DNA from: Maricaulis maris
Lineage (GTDB): Bacteria > Pseudomonadota > Alphaproteobacteria > Caulobacterales > Maricaulaceae
Length of the DNA stretch: 64,000 bases
NCBI RefSeq assembly: GCF_036322705.1
Contig: NZ_AP027270.1
Coordinates: 1,613,501-1,677,500, forward strand
Direction: 5' to 3'
Shown here: piece after piece, positions 17,748 through 26,695 of the stretch
Layout of the letters: every line of letters starts with the position of its first letter
Position numbering within the stretch: the stretch's first letter is position 1
The notes under the pieces: generated by a model
What the model was told of the DNA's origin: nothing
Databases searched by the model: none
What the model saw: only the letters and a program-made list of their open reading frames with translations
Program-made: the position numbers and the translations under genes

Positions 17748-18282
17748 CAACCACTCCTCTCCCGAGACCGGCGCCAACAGCGCCCCCCCGAAAAGGAACG
17801 CCATGAAATCGAAAGCCCCCTCTATCCTTTCCAGCGACCTCGTTTTGACGGGTACGATCGTTTCTGACGGTGAAATCCAGCTGGATGGCACGGTTGATGG
17901 CGATGTGCGCGCGGGCTCACTGATTATCGGCGAGGACGCCACCGTGTCCGGTGAAGTGCAGGCCGAGACCGTGGTCATTCGTGGCCGCGTCACGGGCAGC
18001 GTTCGCGCCCGTCAGGTCCAGCTGGCCTCTACGGCTCGTATCGAAGGCGATATTGTCCATGCCGCCCTGTCGGTCGAGAGTGGCGCATTCTTCGACGGCC
18101 ATTGCCGCCATTCCTCGGATCCGCTCAAGGATACCACACCGTCCCAGCCGGCGGTCGCCAAGGATACCGGCATGAAGGCCGAACCGATGGCGAAAGCTGA
18201 CAGCAAGCCGCCGGCGCCGGCCAAGGGGCAGGACCCGCTCGGTTCGCTTGAGCCGCCCGTTGCGAGCAAGTCCGGCTTCTAG
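17731..18282 (+). CDS. bacA: Bactofilin (BacA-like)
   Basis: A 183-residue protein with a central bactofilin beta-helix (about residues 34-125) visible as repeating Gly/Val/Asp rungs (DLVLTGTIVSDGEIQLDGTV, SLIIGEDATVSGEV, TVVIRGRVTGSV). Short disordered N-terminus and a longer Pro/Lys/Ala-rich C-terminal tail. Bactofilins self-assemble into membrane-associated filaments without nucleotides and recruit cell-wall enzymes. The start at 17731 lies inside the M23 gene; an alternative at 17803 (MKSKAPSIL) has a better AAAGGAA ribosome-binding site, so two forms are possible. A strong terminator follows. Confidence 0.93.
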   Translation: MFNKGNNHSSPETGANSAPPKRNAMKSKAPSILSSDLVLTGTIVSDGEIQLDGTVDGDVRAGSLIIGEDATVSGEVQAETVVIRGRVTGSVRARQVQLASTARIEGDIVHAALSVESGAFFDGHCRHSSDPLKDTTPSQPAVAKDTGMKAEPMAKADSKPPAPAKGQDPLGSLEPPVASKSGF

Positions 18283-18304
18283 AGCCAACACACGCAGACA
18301 CAAG

Positions 18305-18338
18305 AAAGCCGGCCCTCCTCGGAGCGCCGGCTTTTTTT
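18305..18338 (+). terminator. Rho-independent terminator after bacA
   Basis: The stem arms AAAGCCGGC and GCCGGCTTT are separated by a 12-nt loop and followed by seven T residues in all. It lies 23 nt after the bactofilin stop. The A-rich left flank means it could also stop transcription of prfB from the other strand, whose stop codon is 26 nt away. Confidence 0.9.
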
Positions 18339-18363
18339 GTGGCCCGATCAGAGCGTGTCCCGA

Positions 18364-19492
18364 TCAGGCGTCGTCCTCGTCGCCACCGACGCGCGCCGCC
18401 AGGGCCGCCGCCATGAAGGCATCGAGATCACCATCAAGAACGCCGCCGGTATTCGACGTCTCCACATTGGTCCGCAGATCCTTGACCATCTGATAGGGCT
18501 GCAGGACGTAGGAGCGGATCTGGTGACCCCAGCCAATTTCGCTCTTGCTGTCCGCCTCGGCCTGCGCTGCGGCCTCGCGGCGTTGCAGCTCGACCTCGTA
18601 GACACGCGCCCGCAGCATCTCCCACGCGGTTGACCGGTTCTTGTGCTGGGACCGGTCATTCTGGCACTGGACCACGATCGGCTTTTCCTCGCCCGGCATG
18701 TCATAGGTCAGGCGGACGGCAGAATCGGTCTTGTTGATGTGCTGGCCACCGGCACCGGAGGCGCGATACGTGTCGGTACGCACCTTGGACACGTCGATGT
18801 CGACCTCGATCGCGTCATCGATCTGCGGGTAGACCCCGACCGAAGAGAAGCTGGTGTGGCGCCGCGCACTGGAGTCGAACGGCGAAATCCGGACCAGGCG
18901 GTGCACGCCCGCCTCGGTTTTCAACCAGCCATAGGCGTTCTCGCCCTTGACCAGGATGGTTGTTGATTTCAGCCCGGCTTCCTCGCCAGCCTGCTCTTCC
19001 ATGATCTCGGACTTGTAGCCATGGGCATTGGCCCAGCGGGTATACATGCGGGCCAGCATCGCTGCCCAGTCCTGGCTCTCGGTGCCACCAGCGCCGGAAT
19101 GGATCTCGACGAAGGCGTCATTGCCATCAGCCTCGCCCGAGAGCAGCGTCTCAAGCTGGGCGCGACGCATGCGCTCTGCCAGCCGTGTGAGACCGGCAAC
19201 CGCCTCCTCGACCATGTCGGCATCGTCTTCCATCTCGGCCAGCTCGATGATCTCGAGACTGTCGGACAATTCCTGCTCGGCCTCGATCACGGTCTTGATC
19301 GCGGCTTCCAGACGGTTGCGCTCGCGCATGAGCGCCTGGGCCTGCTGCGGCTGGTTCCAGAAATCAGGGGCTTCCGATTTCGCGTTCAGCTCGTCGAGAC
19401 GTTTCTGGGCTGTATCCCAGTCAAAGACGCCTCCTCAGCAGGCCAACTGCCTGCTGGATTTCGTCGGACAGGGTCTGGATGTCAGCACGCAT
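18364..19492 (-). CDS. prfB: Peptide chain release factor 2 (programmed +1 frameshift)
   Basis: RF2 terminates translation at UGA and UAA. The reading needs a +1 frameshift: complement of 19424-19492 encodes 23 residues ([19 protein letters not shown] then RRRL), then an in-frame TGA; skipping one T at 19423 joins it to complement of 18364-19422, beginning [15 protein letters not shown]. Total 375 residues. The downstream part has the SPF stop-codon recognition motif (VRISPFDSS) and the catalytic GGQ ([15 protein letters not shown]). A reading from the first in-frame ATG after the shift (19329) would lose the N-terminal ~54 residues. Frameshift control by UGA is the known autoregulation of prfB. 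Confidence 0.95.
19420..19435 (-). promoter_or_regulatory. prfB programmed +1 frameshift site
   Basis: On the minus strand AGGAGG is followed by a 3-nt spacer (CGT) and then CTTTGAC. This is the known RF2 recoding cassette: an internal Shine-Dalgarno sequence, slippery CUU codon, UGA stop and a following C that weakens termination. When RF2 is low the ribosome slips +1 and makes full-length RF2. The arrangement matches the E. coli site (AGGGGG, 3 nt, CTTTGAC). Confidence 0.95.
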
Positions 19493-19594
19493 GGGCGGTC
19501 AATCCTGCTGGTCTTCTAAATCATTCGGTCGCAAGGGATAATCAGCGCGGCTCGACGAAACAAGCCATGCCGTGCAGAGACGGGACCGGCCGGA

Positions 19595-22099
19595 TCAGTA
19601 GAGACCGCCCAGCTCGTCTTCTTCCTCATCCTCATCACCCTCTTCCTCTTCGGCAAGCAGGAAGGCGAGCGGATCATCACTGACCGAGGAACGGGCGAAG
19701 CTGAGACCGCTTTCCTCTTCATCGGTCTGGCGCGAGGGCTCTGTGCCCGGGCGGAAGGCTTCGAGAATCACGCCGGACTGGCCCAGCACGCCGGGCTCGC
19801 CATCGACGCGGTTGACCGGAACCAGACGCACACCCGGCGGAACGCGGAAGGGGGCAACCGGATAGCCTTCAAGGGCGACTTCGAGGAAGTCACGCGCGAT
19901 CGGCGCGGCGACGCGGCCCCCCGCCTCGCCCGCGCCCAGCTGATAGGGCGTGTCGAAGCCGACATAGACGCCGACAACCAGGTCGGGACCAAAGCCCATG
20001 AACCAGGCATCGCGGAAATCATTCGTGGTCCCGGTCTTGCCCGCCAGGGTCCAGGGCAATGAACGCAGCGCGGTCCCCGTACCGCTCTGCACAGCGCCTT
20101 CAAGCATGTGCACGACCTGGTAGGCGGTGACAGGATCGATCACCTCTTCACGGGTCTCCGGGAAACGCGGTTCGAGAACGGTCTGGCGGTCCCAATCAGC
20201 GGTATCGCATGTGTCACAGGGCAGGACTTCGTGGGCGAAGATGGTGGCGCCGGTTCGATCCTGGACACGGTCGATGATGGTCGGCTCGACGCGGCGGCCG
20301 CCATTGACCATCGTCGCATAGGCCGAAACGAGCCGGTAAAGCGTCGTTTCGCCAGCGCCGAGCGCCATCGCCAGAACCGGCTCCAGATCATCATAGATCC
20401 CGAAACGGACGCCGTAATCGACGATGGGGGCCATCCCCATTTCCTGGGCCAGGCGAACCGTCATCACGTTCCGCGACAGCTCCAGTCCGAGCCGAAGGGT
20501 CGACATGCCATAATAGCGCTCGGAATAGTTGGACGGCATGTAGAAACGCTCATCCGCACCCCCCGACGCGATGAAGGGGGCATCGAGGATCAGGCTGGCC
20601 GGGGTATAGCCATTGTCCAGCGCCGAGGCATAGACGAAGGGCTTGAACGCCGAGCCCGGTTGCCGGCGCGCCTGGGTGGCGCGGTTGAACTGGCTGTGCT
20701 GGAAGGAATAGCCACCGACCATCGCAAGCACGCGGCCGGTATGCGGATCCATCGCCATGATCCCGCCATTGATCGCCGGCACCTGACGCAAGCCATACTG
20801 GCCCTCGGAGAAGCCCTCCTGGTCAGCAATGCTGGCGACCAGGATGACATCACCGGCGGTCAGCACCTCGGACGGACGGCTGACGGCCGGGCCGATTTCG
20901 CCGTCGGGCAGGTTTTCCCGTGCCCATTCCAGCGCCGACATCGGGATCGAACCTTCCTCGCCATTGAGCAGGCCGATCCGGGCCGCATTGGCCGTTGTCT
21001 CGAGTACGACGGCCTGCAGCCAGCCCTCGTCCAGATCGCGCGGGATGTCCACTTCGGCGAGACGCTCGGTCCAGCCGTCGCCCAGCTCGATCGTCGACAG
21101 CGCGCCGCGATAGCCGTGGCGGCGATCATAGGCTTCAAGGCCGCCCCGCAATGCGCTGCGAGCGGCGAGCTGCATGCGCGTGTCGAGCGTGGTGCGGATT
21201 GACAGGCCGCCATCATAAAGCTCGTCCTCGCCGTAAAGCGAGAACACTTCGCGGCGAACATTTTCGACGAAATACTCGGCCGCGGTGTAGGTCGCACCGG
21301 ACAGGCGATCGACTGTTTCCAGCGGGCGGGCCATGGCCTCACGCGCGGCAGCCTCGGTCACATAGCCATTTTCAGCCATCCGCGAGAGCACCCAGTTGCG
21401 GCGCTCAAGGGCAGCCTCGTGATGGCGCTCAGGATGGTAATTCGCCGGCCCCTTGGGCAGCGCCGCCAGATAAGCGATCTCGTGAAGCTCGAGCTCGTCC
21501 AGCGAACGCCCGAAATAGTTCAGGGCCGCCGCAGCAACCCCATAGGCCCGGTTTCCGAGATAGATCTCGTTGAGATAGAGCTCGAGGATCTGGTCTTTGG
21601 TGAAGGCGCGCTCGATGCGGCGCGACAGGACCATTTCCTGGACCTTGCGCTCCAGGCGCTGCTCGCTCGACAGCAGGAAGTTCTTGGCCACCTGCTGCGT
21701 GATGGTCGAGGCCCCTTCGAGGCGGCGCCCCTGAAGGACATTGCTGATATTGGAGAGCCCGGCCCGGATAATGCCTCGGAAATCGAGGCCGCCATGTTCG
21801 TAGAAATTCTTGTCCTCGGCCGAAATAAAGGCGTGGACGACATTCTGCGGAATGTTGGCAATCGGCACAAAGACCCGGTGCTCACGCGCATACTCGGCGA
21901 TCAGCAGACCGTCGCCGGCATGCACCCGGCTCATGATCGGCGGCTCATACTCGGCCAGCTGCTGATAGTCGGGCAGATCATCGGTCACCCGAACGACGTA
22001 GACGGCAACGGCAATGAAGCCGATGACGGCAAGAACCGCAGCCGCGATCCCACCCCAAAGGGCTGTCCGCAAGACATTACGCAAGGTGAAGATCTTCAT
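19595..22099 (-). CDS. Penicillin-binding protein 1A (bifunctional glycosyltransferase/transpeptidase)
   Basis: An 834-residue class A PBP. N-terminal membrane anchor (about 12-35), GT51 domain with ISAEDKNFYEHGGLDFRGI (catalytic Glu), GASTITQQVAKN and KVQEMVLSRRIE, an OB-like insert, then the transpeptidase with the SxxK motif in QPGSAFKPF, SRN as the SxN motif and KTGTTNDFRDAWF. It polymerises and crosslinks peptidoglycan at the inner membrane. The C-terminus ends in a strongly acidic tail (runs of Glu/Asp before LGGLY), not part of the catalytic fold. Downstream of the amidase gene on the same strand with 97 nt between; possibly co-transcribed. Confidence 0.95.
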   Translation of the reverse strand: MKIFTLRNVLRTALWGGIAAAVLAVIGFIAVAVYVVRVTDDLPDYQQLAEYEPPIMSRVHAGDGLLIAEYAREHRVFVPIANIPQNVVHAFISAEDKNFYEHGGLDFRGIIRAGLSNISNVLQGRRLEGASTITQQVAKNFLLSSEQRLERKVQEMVLSRRIERAFTKDQILELYLNEIYLGNRAYGVAAAALNYFGRSLDELELHEIAYLAALPKGPANYHPERHHEAALERRNWVLSRMAENGYVTEAAAREAMARPLETVDRLSGATYTAAEYFVENVRREVFSLYGEDELYDGGLSIRTTLDTRMQLAARSALRGGLEAYDRRHGYRGALSTIELGDGWTERLAEVDIPRDLDEGWLQAVVLETTANAARIGLLNGEEGSIPMSALEWARENLPDGEIGPAVSRPSEVLTAGDVILVASIADQEGFSEGQYGLRQVPAINGGIMAMDPHTGRVLAMVGGYSFQHSQFNRATQARRQPGSAFKPFVYASALDNGYTPASLILDAPFIASGGADERFYMPSNYSERYYGMSTLRLGLELSRNVMTVRLAQEMGMAPIVDYGVRFGIYDDLEPVLAMALGAGETTLYRLVSAYATMVNGGRRVEPTIIDRVQDRTGATIFAHEVLPCDTCDTADWDRQTVLEPRFPETREEVIDPVTAYQVVHMLEGAVQSGTGTALRSLPWTLAGKTGTTNDFRDAWFMGFGPDLVVGVYVGFDTPYQLGAGEAGGRVAAPIARDFLEVALEGYPVAPFRVPPGVRLVPVNRVDGEPGVLGQSGVILEAFRPGTEPSRQTDEEESGLSFARSSVSDDPLAFLLAEEEEGDEDEEEDELGGLY

Positions 22100-22196
22100 T
22101 TTGCCCTCTGGCCACTCTATCCGCCGGTCAGCCTGTGCGATTGAGCATGACTCCGCGGCGGCATTATGGCCGCGCTCGCCGCGAGATTAAAGGGAG

Positions 22197-23411
22197 TCAG
22201 CGGGCTGGAAGTGCAATCGCCGTCTCGTCCAGCAACTCGCCATCATCACCACGCCGCGCGAAATAGCTGTCGATCCCGCGCGCAACCGCTTCCATCTGCC
22301 GACGACGCGCGGCCGGCGAGTTCAGATTGCTCTCGTCGGTACGGTTGGTGACAAAGCCCATCTCGAGCAGGACAGCGGGCACCCGGGGGTCCAGCAACAC
22401 GAAGAGATTGGCCTGGCGATGCGGATTGGCGAGGAGCGGTCCGGCGTCGTCGAGATGCTCCAGCAGGACTTCCGCGAAGGCCGAGGACTGGTTGCGCTTC
22501 TCGCGCAGCTCAAGCTCGACCAGAATATTATTCACATCGGCTTGCTGGGTATGGTTCGAATCTTCCCGGGCCCGGGCGCGCGCCCGGTTCTCGGCGCGAT
22601 CGTTCAGTGTATAGACGGCCGCGCCCCGGACATCCGGATTGCTGGAGCTGTCGGCATGGATCGACAGGAACAGGTCGGCGCGGGCGTCTTCCATCACGCC
22701 CACCCGCTCTTCCCAGGACGGGTAAACGTCGCGGTCGCGTGTCATCAGGACCTCATAGCGTCCGGTCGCCTGAAGCTGACGGCGCAGCTCGCGGGCAGCC
22801 TCCAGCGTGACCTGGCTTTCATGGGTACCACTGCGACCGATCGAACCGGGATCGCGGCCGCCATGCCCGGCATCGATAACGATGACGCGGCGCTCGCGCT
22901 GCGGCGGCACGTAAACGGCCTCGACGCGTTCGGCGATCAGCGAATCAAGTGAGTCAGCGCGGGTATGATTGAACCCCGACGCGTTCTGGAAACTGTCCGC
23001 AGTGGACCGTTCCATATCGATGACCAGGCGATGATTGCCGCCCGGCGTCGCCGGATCGAGGGCGAACTGGCTGACGATAACGGCAGGATGTTCGAGTTCG
23101 AACACCACGCGGGAGCTCGACGCGGAATTGTCGAAGAAGCGAAAACCGTCGACGAGGCCGTGTCCGACCCCCTCACCCGATGCGAGATTGGCCACCGACC
23201 AGCGCGCCTGCGGCAGGTCAACGACCAGACGGTCGGACAGGCCGTCCAGGGTAAAGGCCCGGAATTCGGCCGGCTCGGATGTTTCAATGACGACGCGCGT
23301 CGTCGCGGCTTCCACGCCAAAGCGAACATCACGGACCTCCTGGTCCGCGAAGCCCGTTCCGGCGGCCGCCAGAACGGCTGACACCGCCATGAAAAACTGT
23401 TGAACCCGCAT
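22197..23411 (-). CDS. amiC: N-acetylmuramoyl-L-alanine amidase, AMIN + Amidase_3
   Basis: A 404-residue exported amidase. Signal peptide MRVQQFFMAVSAVLAAAGTGFA, then an AMIN domain (about 25-130, DVRFGVEAATTRVVIETSEP) that targets the septum in related proteins, and a C-terminal Amidase_3 domain. Zinc-site residues appear in IDAGHGGRDPGSIG, the Glu of THESQVTLE, SIHAD and LLEMGFVTNRTDE. It removes stem peptides from glycan strands during cell separation. I chose ATG 23411 because it gives a clean signal peptide; the open frame continues upstream without homology. Divergent from rne. Confidence 0.92.
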   Translation of the reverse strand: MRVQQFFMAVSAVLAAAGTGFADQEVRDVRFGVEAATTRVVIETSEPAEFRAFTLDGLSDRLVVDLPQARWSVANLASGEGVGHGLVDGFRFFDNSASSSRVVFELEHPAVIVSQFALDPATPGGNHRLVIDMERSTADSFQNASGFNHTRADSLDSLIAERVEAVYVPPQRERRVIVIDAGHGGRDPGSIGRSGTHESQVTLEAARELRRQLQATGRYEVLMTRDRDVYPSWEERVGVMEDARADLFLSIHADSSSNPDVRGAAVYTLNDRAENRARARAREDSNHTQQADVNNILVELELREKRNQSSAFAEVLLEHLDDAGPLLANPHRQANLFVLLDPRVPAVLLEMGFVTNRTDESNLNSPAARRRQMEAVARGIDSYFARRGDDGELLDETAIALPAR

Positions 23412-23886
23412 TGTTACACCATCGCACACACCGTGATTCTGTCCACGGCTTTTGCGGAACGCTAACGCACGGAACTTGACGTTTGGTTGATGCCGGGACG
23501 GTTTTTCCAGCGGGCGTTCGCCTACGGCGGGAAAGCCTTTTCTTCCGCATTCGAATGTTGCATGTTGCCAAGGCCTTGGCGACGCACCGCCGGATAAGCC
23601 GGTCGAGTGCATGCGCCGGGCGCGAAGCGGCTGGGCCTCACAGGCCTGCCAACACGCTAATCGTCGCCCCGGTCCGACCGAAGAATAATCCGGGGCCCCG
23701 ACCGCCGCGTCCACCCAAACGGTGCTGGACGCTTATGGTAACTGCCGATGCGCGGGGAGCGCCTGATGCCTAGAGCAATGAAAACAGGCCGCACCCCGTC
23801 CATCTCGCCCCCGCCGCCACGCTTGTCCCTGTCTCGCCATTTGATGGCTCACAGGCGATCGTGCGCGCGCGCAGGAGACGACTTTA
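23412..23886. other. 475-nt intergenic region between amiC and rne
   Basis: No convincing gene. Short open frames on the plus strand here are Arg/Pro-rich and lack ribosome-binding sites. The region must hold the divergent promoters for the amidase and for rne. A perfect 14-bp palindrome (GCCAAGGCCTTGGC) lies at 23567-23580. The length would allow a long rne 5' leader; rne leaders mediate autoregulation in other bacteria, but I cannot identify a conserved structure by eye. Confidence 0.5.
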
Positions 23887-26583
23887 ATGTCCAAGAAAAT
23901 GTTGATCGATGCGGGTCATCCGGAAGAGACCCGCGTCGTCGTGCTCGACGGTTCGAAAGTTGAGGATTTTGACTTCGAAGCGGCCGCTCGCCGCCCCATT
24001 CGCGGAAATATCTATCTCGCCAAGGTAACGCGTGTAGAGCCCTCGCTTCAGGCGGCGTTTGTGGAGTATGGCGGCAATCGCCACGGCTTCCTCGCCTTCA
24101 ATGAAATCCACCCGGATTACTATCAGATCCCTTACGAGGACCGCATGGCCCTCGCCGAGGAAGAAGCCTCTGCGGCGCATGACGATGAAGACGAGGCTGA
24201 CGACGCCAAGTCCGAAACCGTCGCCGCCGGCAATGGCGACGACGCTGACAGCGATAGCGAGAGTGAAGCCCCTGAAACCATCGGGGACGACAGCGAGGAA
24301 GACGATATCAGCGACCAGCAGGCCGCCCGTCGCCGTCGCCAGATGTTCCGCAAGTACAAGATCCAGGAAGTCATCAAGCGCCGCCAGATCCTGCTGGTGC
24401 AGGTGGCCAAGGAAGAGCGTGGCAACAAGGGGGCCGCGCTGACGACCTATCTGTCACTGGCTGGCCGCTATTGCGTGCTGATGCCGAACACGCCGCGGGG
24501 CGGCGGGATCTCCCGCAAGATCGCCAATGCGTCGGATCGCAAGCGCCTGAAGTCGGTCGTGTCCGAGCTCGATCTGCCCAAGGGTGTCGGCCTGATCATC
24601 CGCACAGCGGGGGCGTCCCGGACCAAGACCGAGATCAAGCGCGATGCCGACTACCTTTTGCGTCTGTGGACCAATATCCGCGAACTGACCCTGAATTCGG
24701 TCGCTCCGGCGCTGATTTACGAGGAAGGCAATCTGGTCAAGCGGGTGATCCGCGATCTCTACGACAAGGAGATCGACGCCGTGCTTGTGGAGGGTGAAGA
24801 AGCCTACAAGGAGGCGAAAGCCTTCATGAAGATGCTGATGCCCAGCCATGCCAAGAAGGTGCAGCACTACAAGGAAACCGTGCCGCTTTTCCTGCGCCAC
24901 CAGTGTGAGGCCCAGCTCGAGGCGATCTATTCGGCCGTCGCGCCGCTCAAGTCCGGTGGCTATCTCGTGATCAACCCGACCGAGGCGCTGGTCTCGATCG
25001 ACGTGAACTCGGGCAAGTCGACCCGCGAGCGCAATATCGAGGCGACCGCCCTCAAGACGAACATGGAAGCGGCGGCCGAGGCCGCCCGCCAGATGCGACT
25101 GCGTGACCTGGCCGGCCTGATCGTCATCGACTTCATCGACATGGACGAGAACAAGAATAATCGTGCCGTCGAGAAGAAGATGAAGGACATGCTGAAGCGT
25201 GACCGCGCCCGCCTGCAGGTTGGCCGCATCTCGCAATTCGGCCTGATGGAAATCTCGCGCCAGCGACGCCGCTCCAGCCTGCTGGAAGGCTCCACCACGA
25301 CTTGCCCGACCTGTAAGGGCACCGGCCATCTGCGCTCGACCGAATCGAGTGCCCTCGTCGCCCTGCGCGGCCTGGAAAAGGAAGGCACGCGCGGTCGCGC
25401 CAAGCGGGTTCGCATTTCCGTTCCGACCTCGGTGGCCATCTACCTGCTCAACGAAAAGCGCGATCATCTCCTGATGATCGAACAGCGCTTCGCAATGAGC
25501 ATCTCGGTGACCGCCGATGACAGCATCCTGGCACCGGAATTCTCGATCGAGGCCCTGGAGAACCGCGAGCCGGGTGAAGAACTCCCGATCGCGCCGCTGT
25601 CGGTCGAATCGATCGAGGCGATCGAGATCGATGACACCTCCGATGAGGATGACGACGAGGATGAGGCGGAAGCCCGGGGCGAGGGTCGCGATGAGCCGCG
25701 CGACGCGTCCGGTGGCCGTCGCCGCCGTCGCCGCCGTCGTCGCAAGCCGTCGTCGGACGATACGGCTGCCGCCATGGAAGTCGTCAATGTCGAGGCCGAT
25801 GGCCAGGACGATGATGATGAGGGTGACGAACCGAAGGCTGCCCGCAGCGCCAGCGATGAGGATGGTGATGACCAGCCGCGCCGCCGCCGCCGTCGTGGTC
25901 GCCGCGGTGGTCGCGGACGCCGTCGCACCGAGGATGAGGTCAATGCGGACGAAGCCGGTACCGAATCCGGTGACGCCACTGACGCGGCCGCACCGGCAGC
26001 CGACGAAGGCACGGAAACCGGGGTCCCGGCGGAGACCGCGGTTGCGGATTCGGCGTCCGGGGATGCCCCGTCCGACAGCGCCGAGGCCAGCGAAGAGAAG
26101 CCGAAGCGCAAGCGGACTCCGCGTCGCCGCTCGACCAAATCCGAACCGGTAGCCGAAGCTCCGGCTGAGACCGACGTGACCGCTGAACCGGCGGCCGAAG
26201 CCGAGGCTCCGGTCGCGGAGGAGGCTCCGAAGAAGCGCACCCGTCGCCCCCGCAAGAAAGCGGCGGACGTTGAGGCCGAGGCCGCTGCCGCGGCAACGCA
26301 AACGGACACCGCCGAGGCCGCACCAGCCGCCGAGGACGAGGCGCCGAAGCCGAAGCGTCGCGCCCCGCGTCGCAAGAAGGCCGAGGAACCGGTCGCAGAG
26401 ACGGCTCCGGCGAAGCCAGTTGAACCGGCTGCAGAGCCGGCGGCCGAAACGCAGCCGGAGGCGACGGAATCCGAGCCGGAAGCCAGTGAGACTGAAACCG
26501 CTGCGGCCGAGAAGCCTGCCAAGGATGATGGCAAGCCGAAGCGTCGCGGCTGGTGGAACCGGACAGGCTTGTTCGGCAACTGA
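23887..26583 (+). CDS. rne: Ribonuclease E
   Basis: An 898-residue endoribonuclease and degradosome scaffold. The N-terminal S1 domain (about 36-170) carries a ~55-residue highly acidic insertion, as in other alphaproteobacteria. Catalytic aspartates are D372 (SIDVNSGK) and D415 (VIDFIDM), with the Zn-link cysteines C473/C476 in CPTCKGTGH. The C-terminal half is disordered: alternating Arg-rich blocks (RRRRRRRRK; RRRRRRGRRGGRGRRR) that should bind RNA, acidic stretches, and Ala/Glu/Pro repeats with KPKRK boxes. The protein ends RRGWWNRTGLFGN; a terminal GWW motif anchors PNPase in Caulobacter. AGGAGA precedes the start. Monocistronic, with a hairpin after the stop. Confidence 0.96.
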   Translation: MSKKMLIDAGHPEETRVVVLDGSKVEDFDFEAAARRPIRGNIYLAKVTRVEPSLQAAFVEYGGNRHGFLAFNEIHPDYYQIPYEDRMALAEEEASAAHDDEDEADDAKSETVAAGNGDDADSDSESEAPETIGDDSEEDDISDQQAARRRRQMFRKYKIQEVIKRRQILLVQVAKEERGNKGAALTTYLSLAGRYCVLMPNTPRGGGISRKIANASDRKRLKSVVSELDLPKGVGLIIRTAGASRTKTEIKRDADYLLRLWTNIRELTLNSVAPALIYEEGNLVKRVIRDLYDKEIDAVLVEGEEAYKEAKAFMKMLMPSHAKKVQHYKETVPLFLRHQCEAQLEAIYSAVAPLKSGGYLVINPTEALVSIDVNSGKSTRERNIEATALKTNMEAAAEAARQMRLRDLAGLIVIDFIDMDENKNNRAVEKKMKDMLKRDRARLQVGRISQFGLMEISRQRRRSSLLEGSTTTCPTCKGTGHLRSTESSALVALRGLEKEGTRGRAKRVRISVPTSVAIYLLNEKRDHLLMIEQRFAMSISVTADDSILAPEFSIEALENREPGEELPIAPLSVESIEAIEIDDTSDEDDDEDEAEARGEGRDEPRDASGGRRRRRRRRRKPSSDDTAAAMEVVNVEADGQDDDDEGDEPKAARSASDEDGDDQPRRRRRRGRRGGRGRRRTEDEVNADEAGTESGDATDAAAPAADEGTETGVPAETAVADSASGDAPSDSAEASEEKPKRKRTPRRRSTKSEPVAEAPAETDVTAEPAAEAEAPVAEEAPKKRTRRPRKKAADVEAEAAAAATQTDTAEAAPAAEDEAPKPKRRAPRRKKAEEPVAETAPAKPVEPAAEPAAETQPEATESEPEASETETAAAEKPAKDDGKPKRRGWWNRTGLFGN

Positions 26584-26592
26584 TCAGGATCA

Positions 26593-26619
26593 GGGTTGCC
26601 CGGCGGTGCCGGGCAACCC
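26593..26619 (+). terminator. Stable hairpin after rne (terminator-like, weak U-tract)
   Basis: A perfect 12-bp inverted repeat (GGGTTGCCCGGC / GCCGGGCAACCC) with a 3-nt GGT loop, 9 nt after the rne stop. It is followed by ATCTTGATAG, which has few T residues, so it may act as a 3'-end stabilising structure or a weak terminator. Confidence 0.6.
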
Positions 26620-26695
26620 ATCTTGATAGAGGACGTGGCGTCCTGGGGTGATGCTGCTATCATGGGCCGAGCGGGGGCCGATCAGTGGAGGCAGG

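Noticed and set aside
23567-23580. 14-bp palindrome as regulator site
   Set aside because: Perfect but short and GC-rich; no known consensus and no repeats nearby.
23483-23963. Two short plus-strand frames in the amiC-rne gap
   Set aside because: Arg/Pro-rich, without ribosome-binding sites, and one runs into rne in another frame.
24454-26301. 615-codon open frame on the minus strand
   Set aside because: Antisense shadow of rne; composition is Arg/Ala/Gly with no domain, while rne is canonical.
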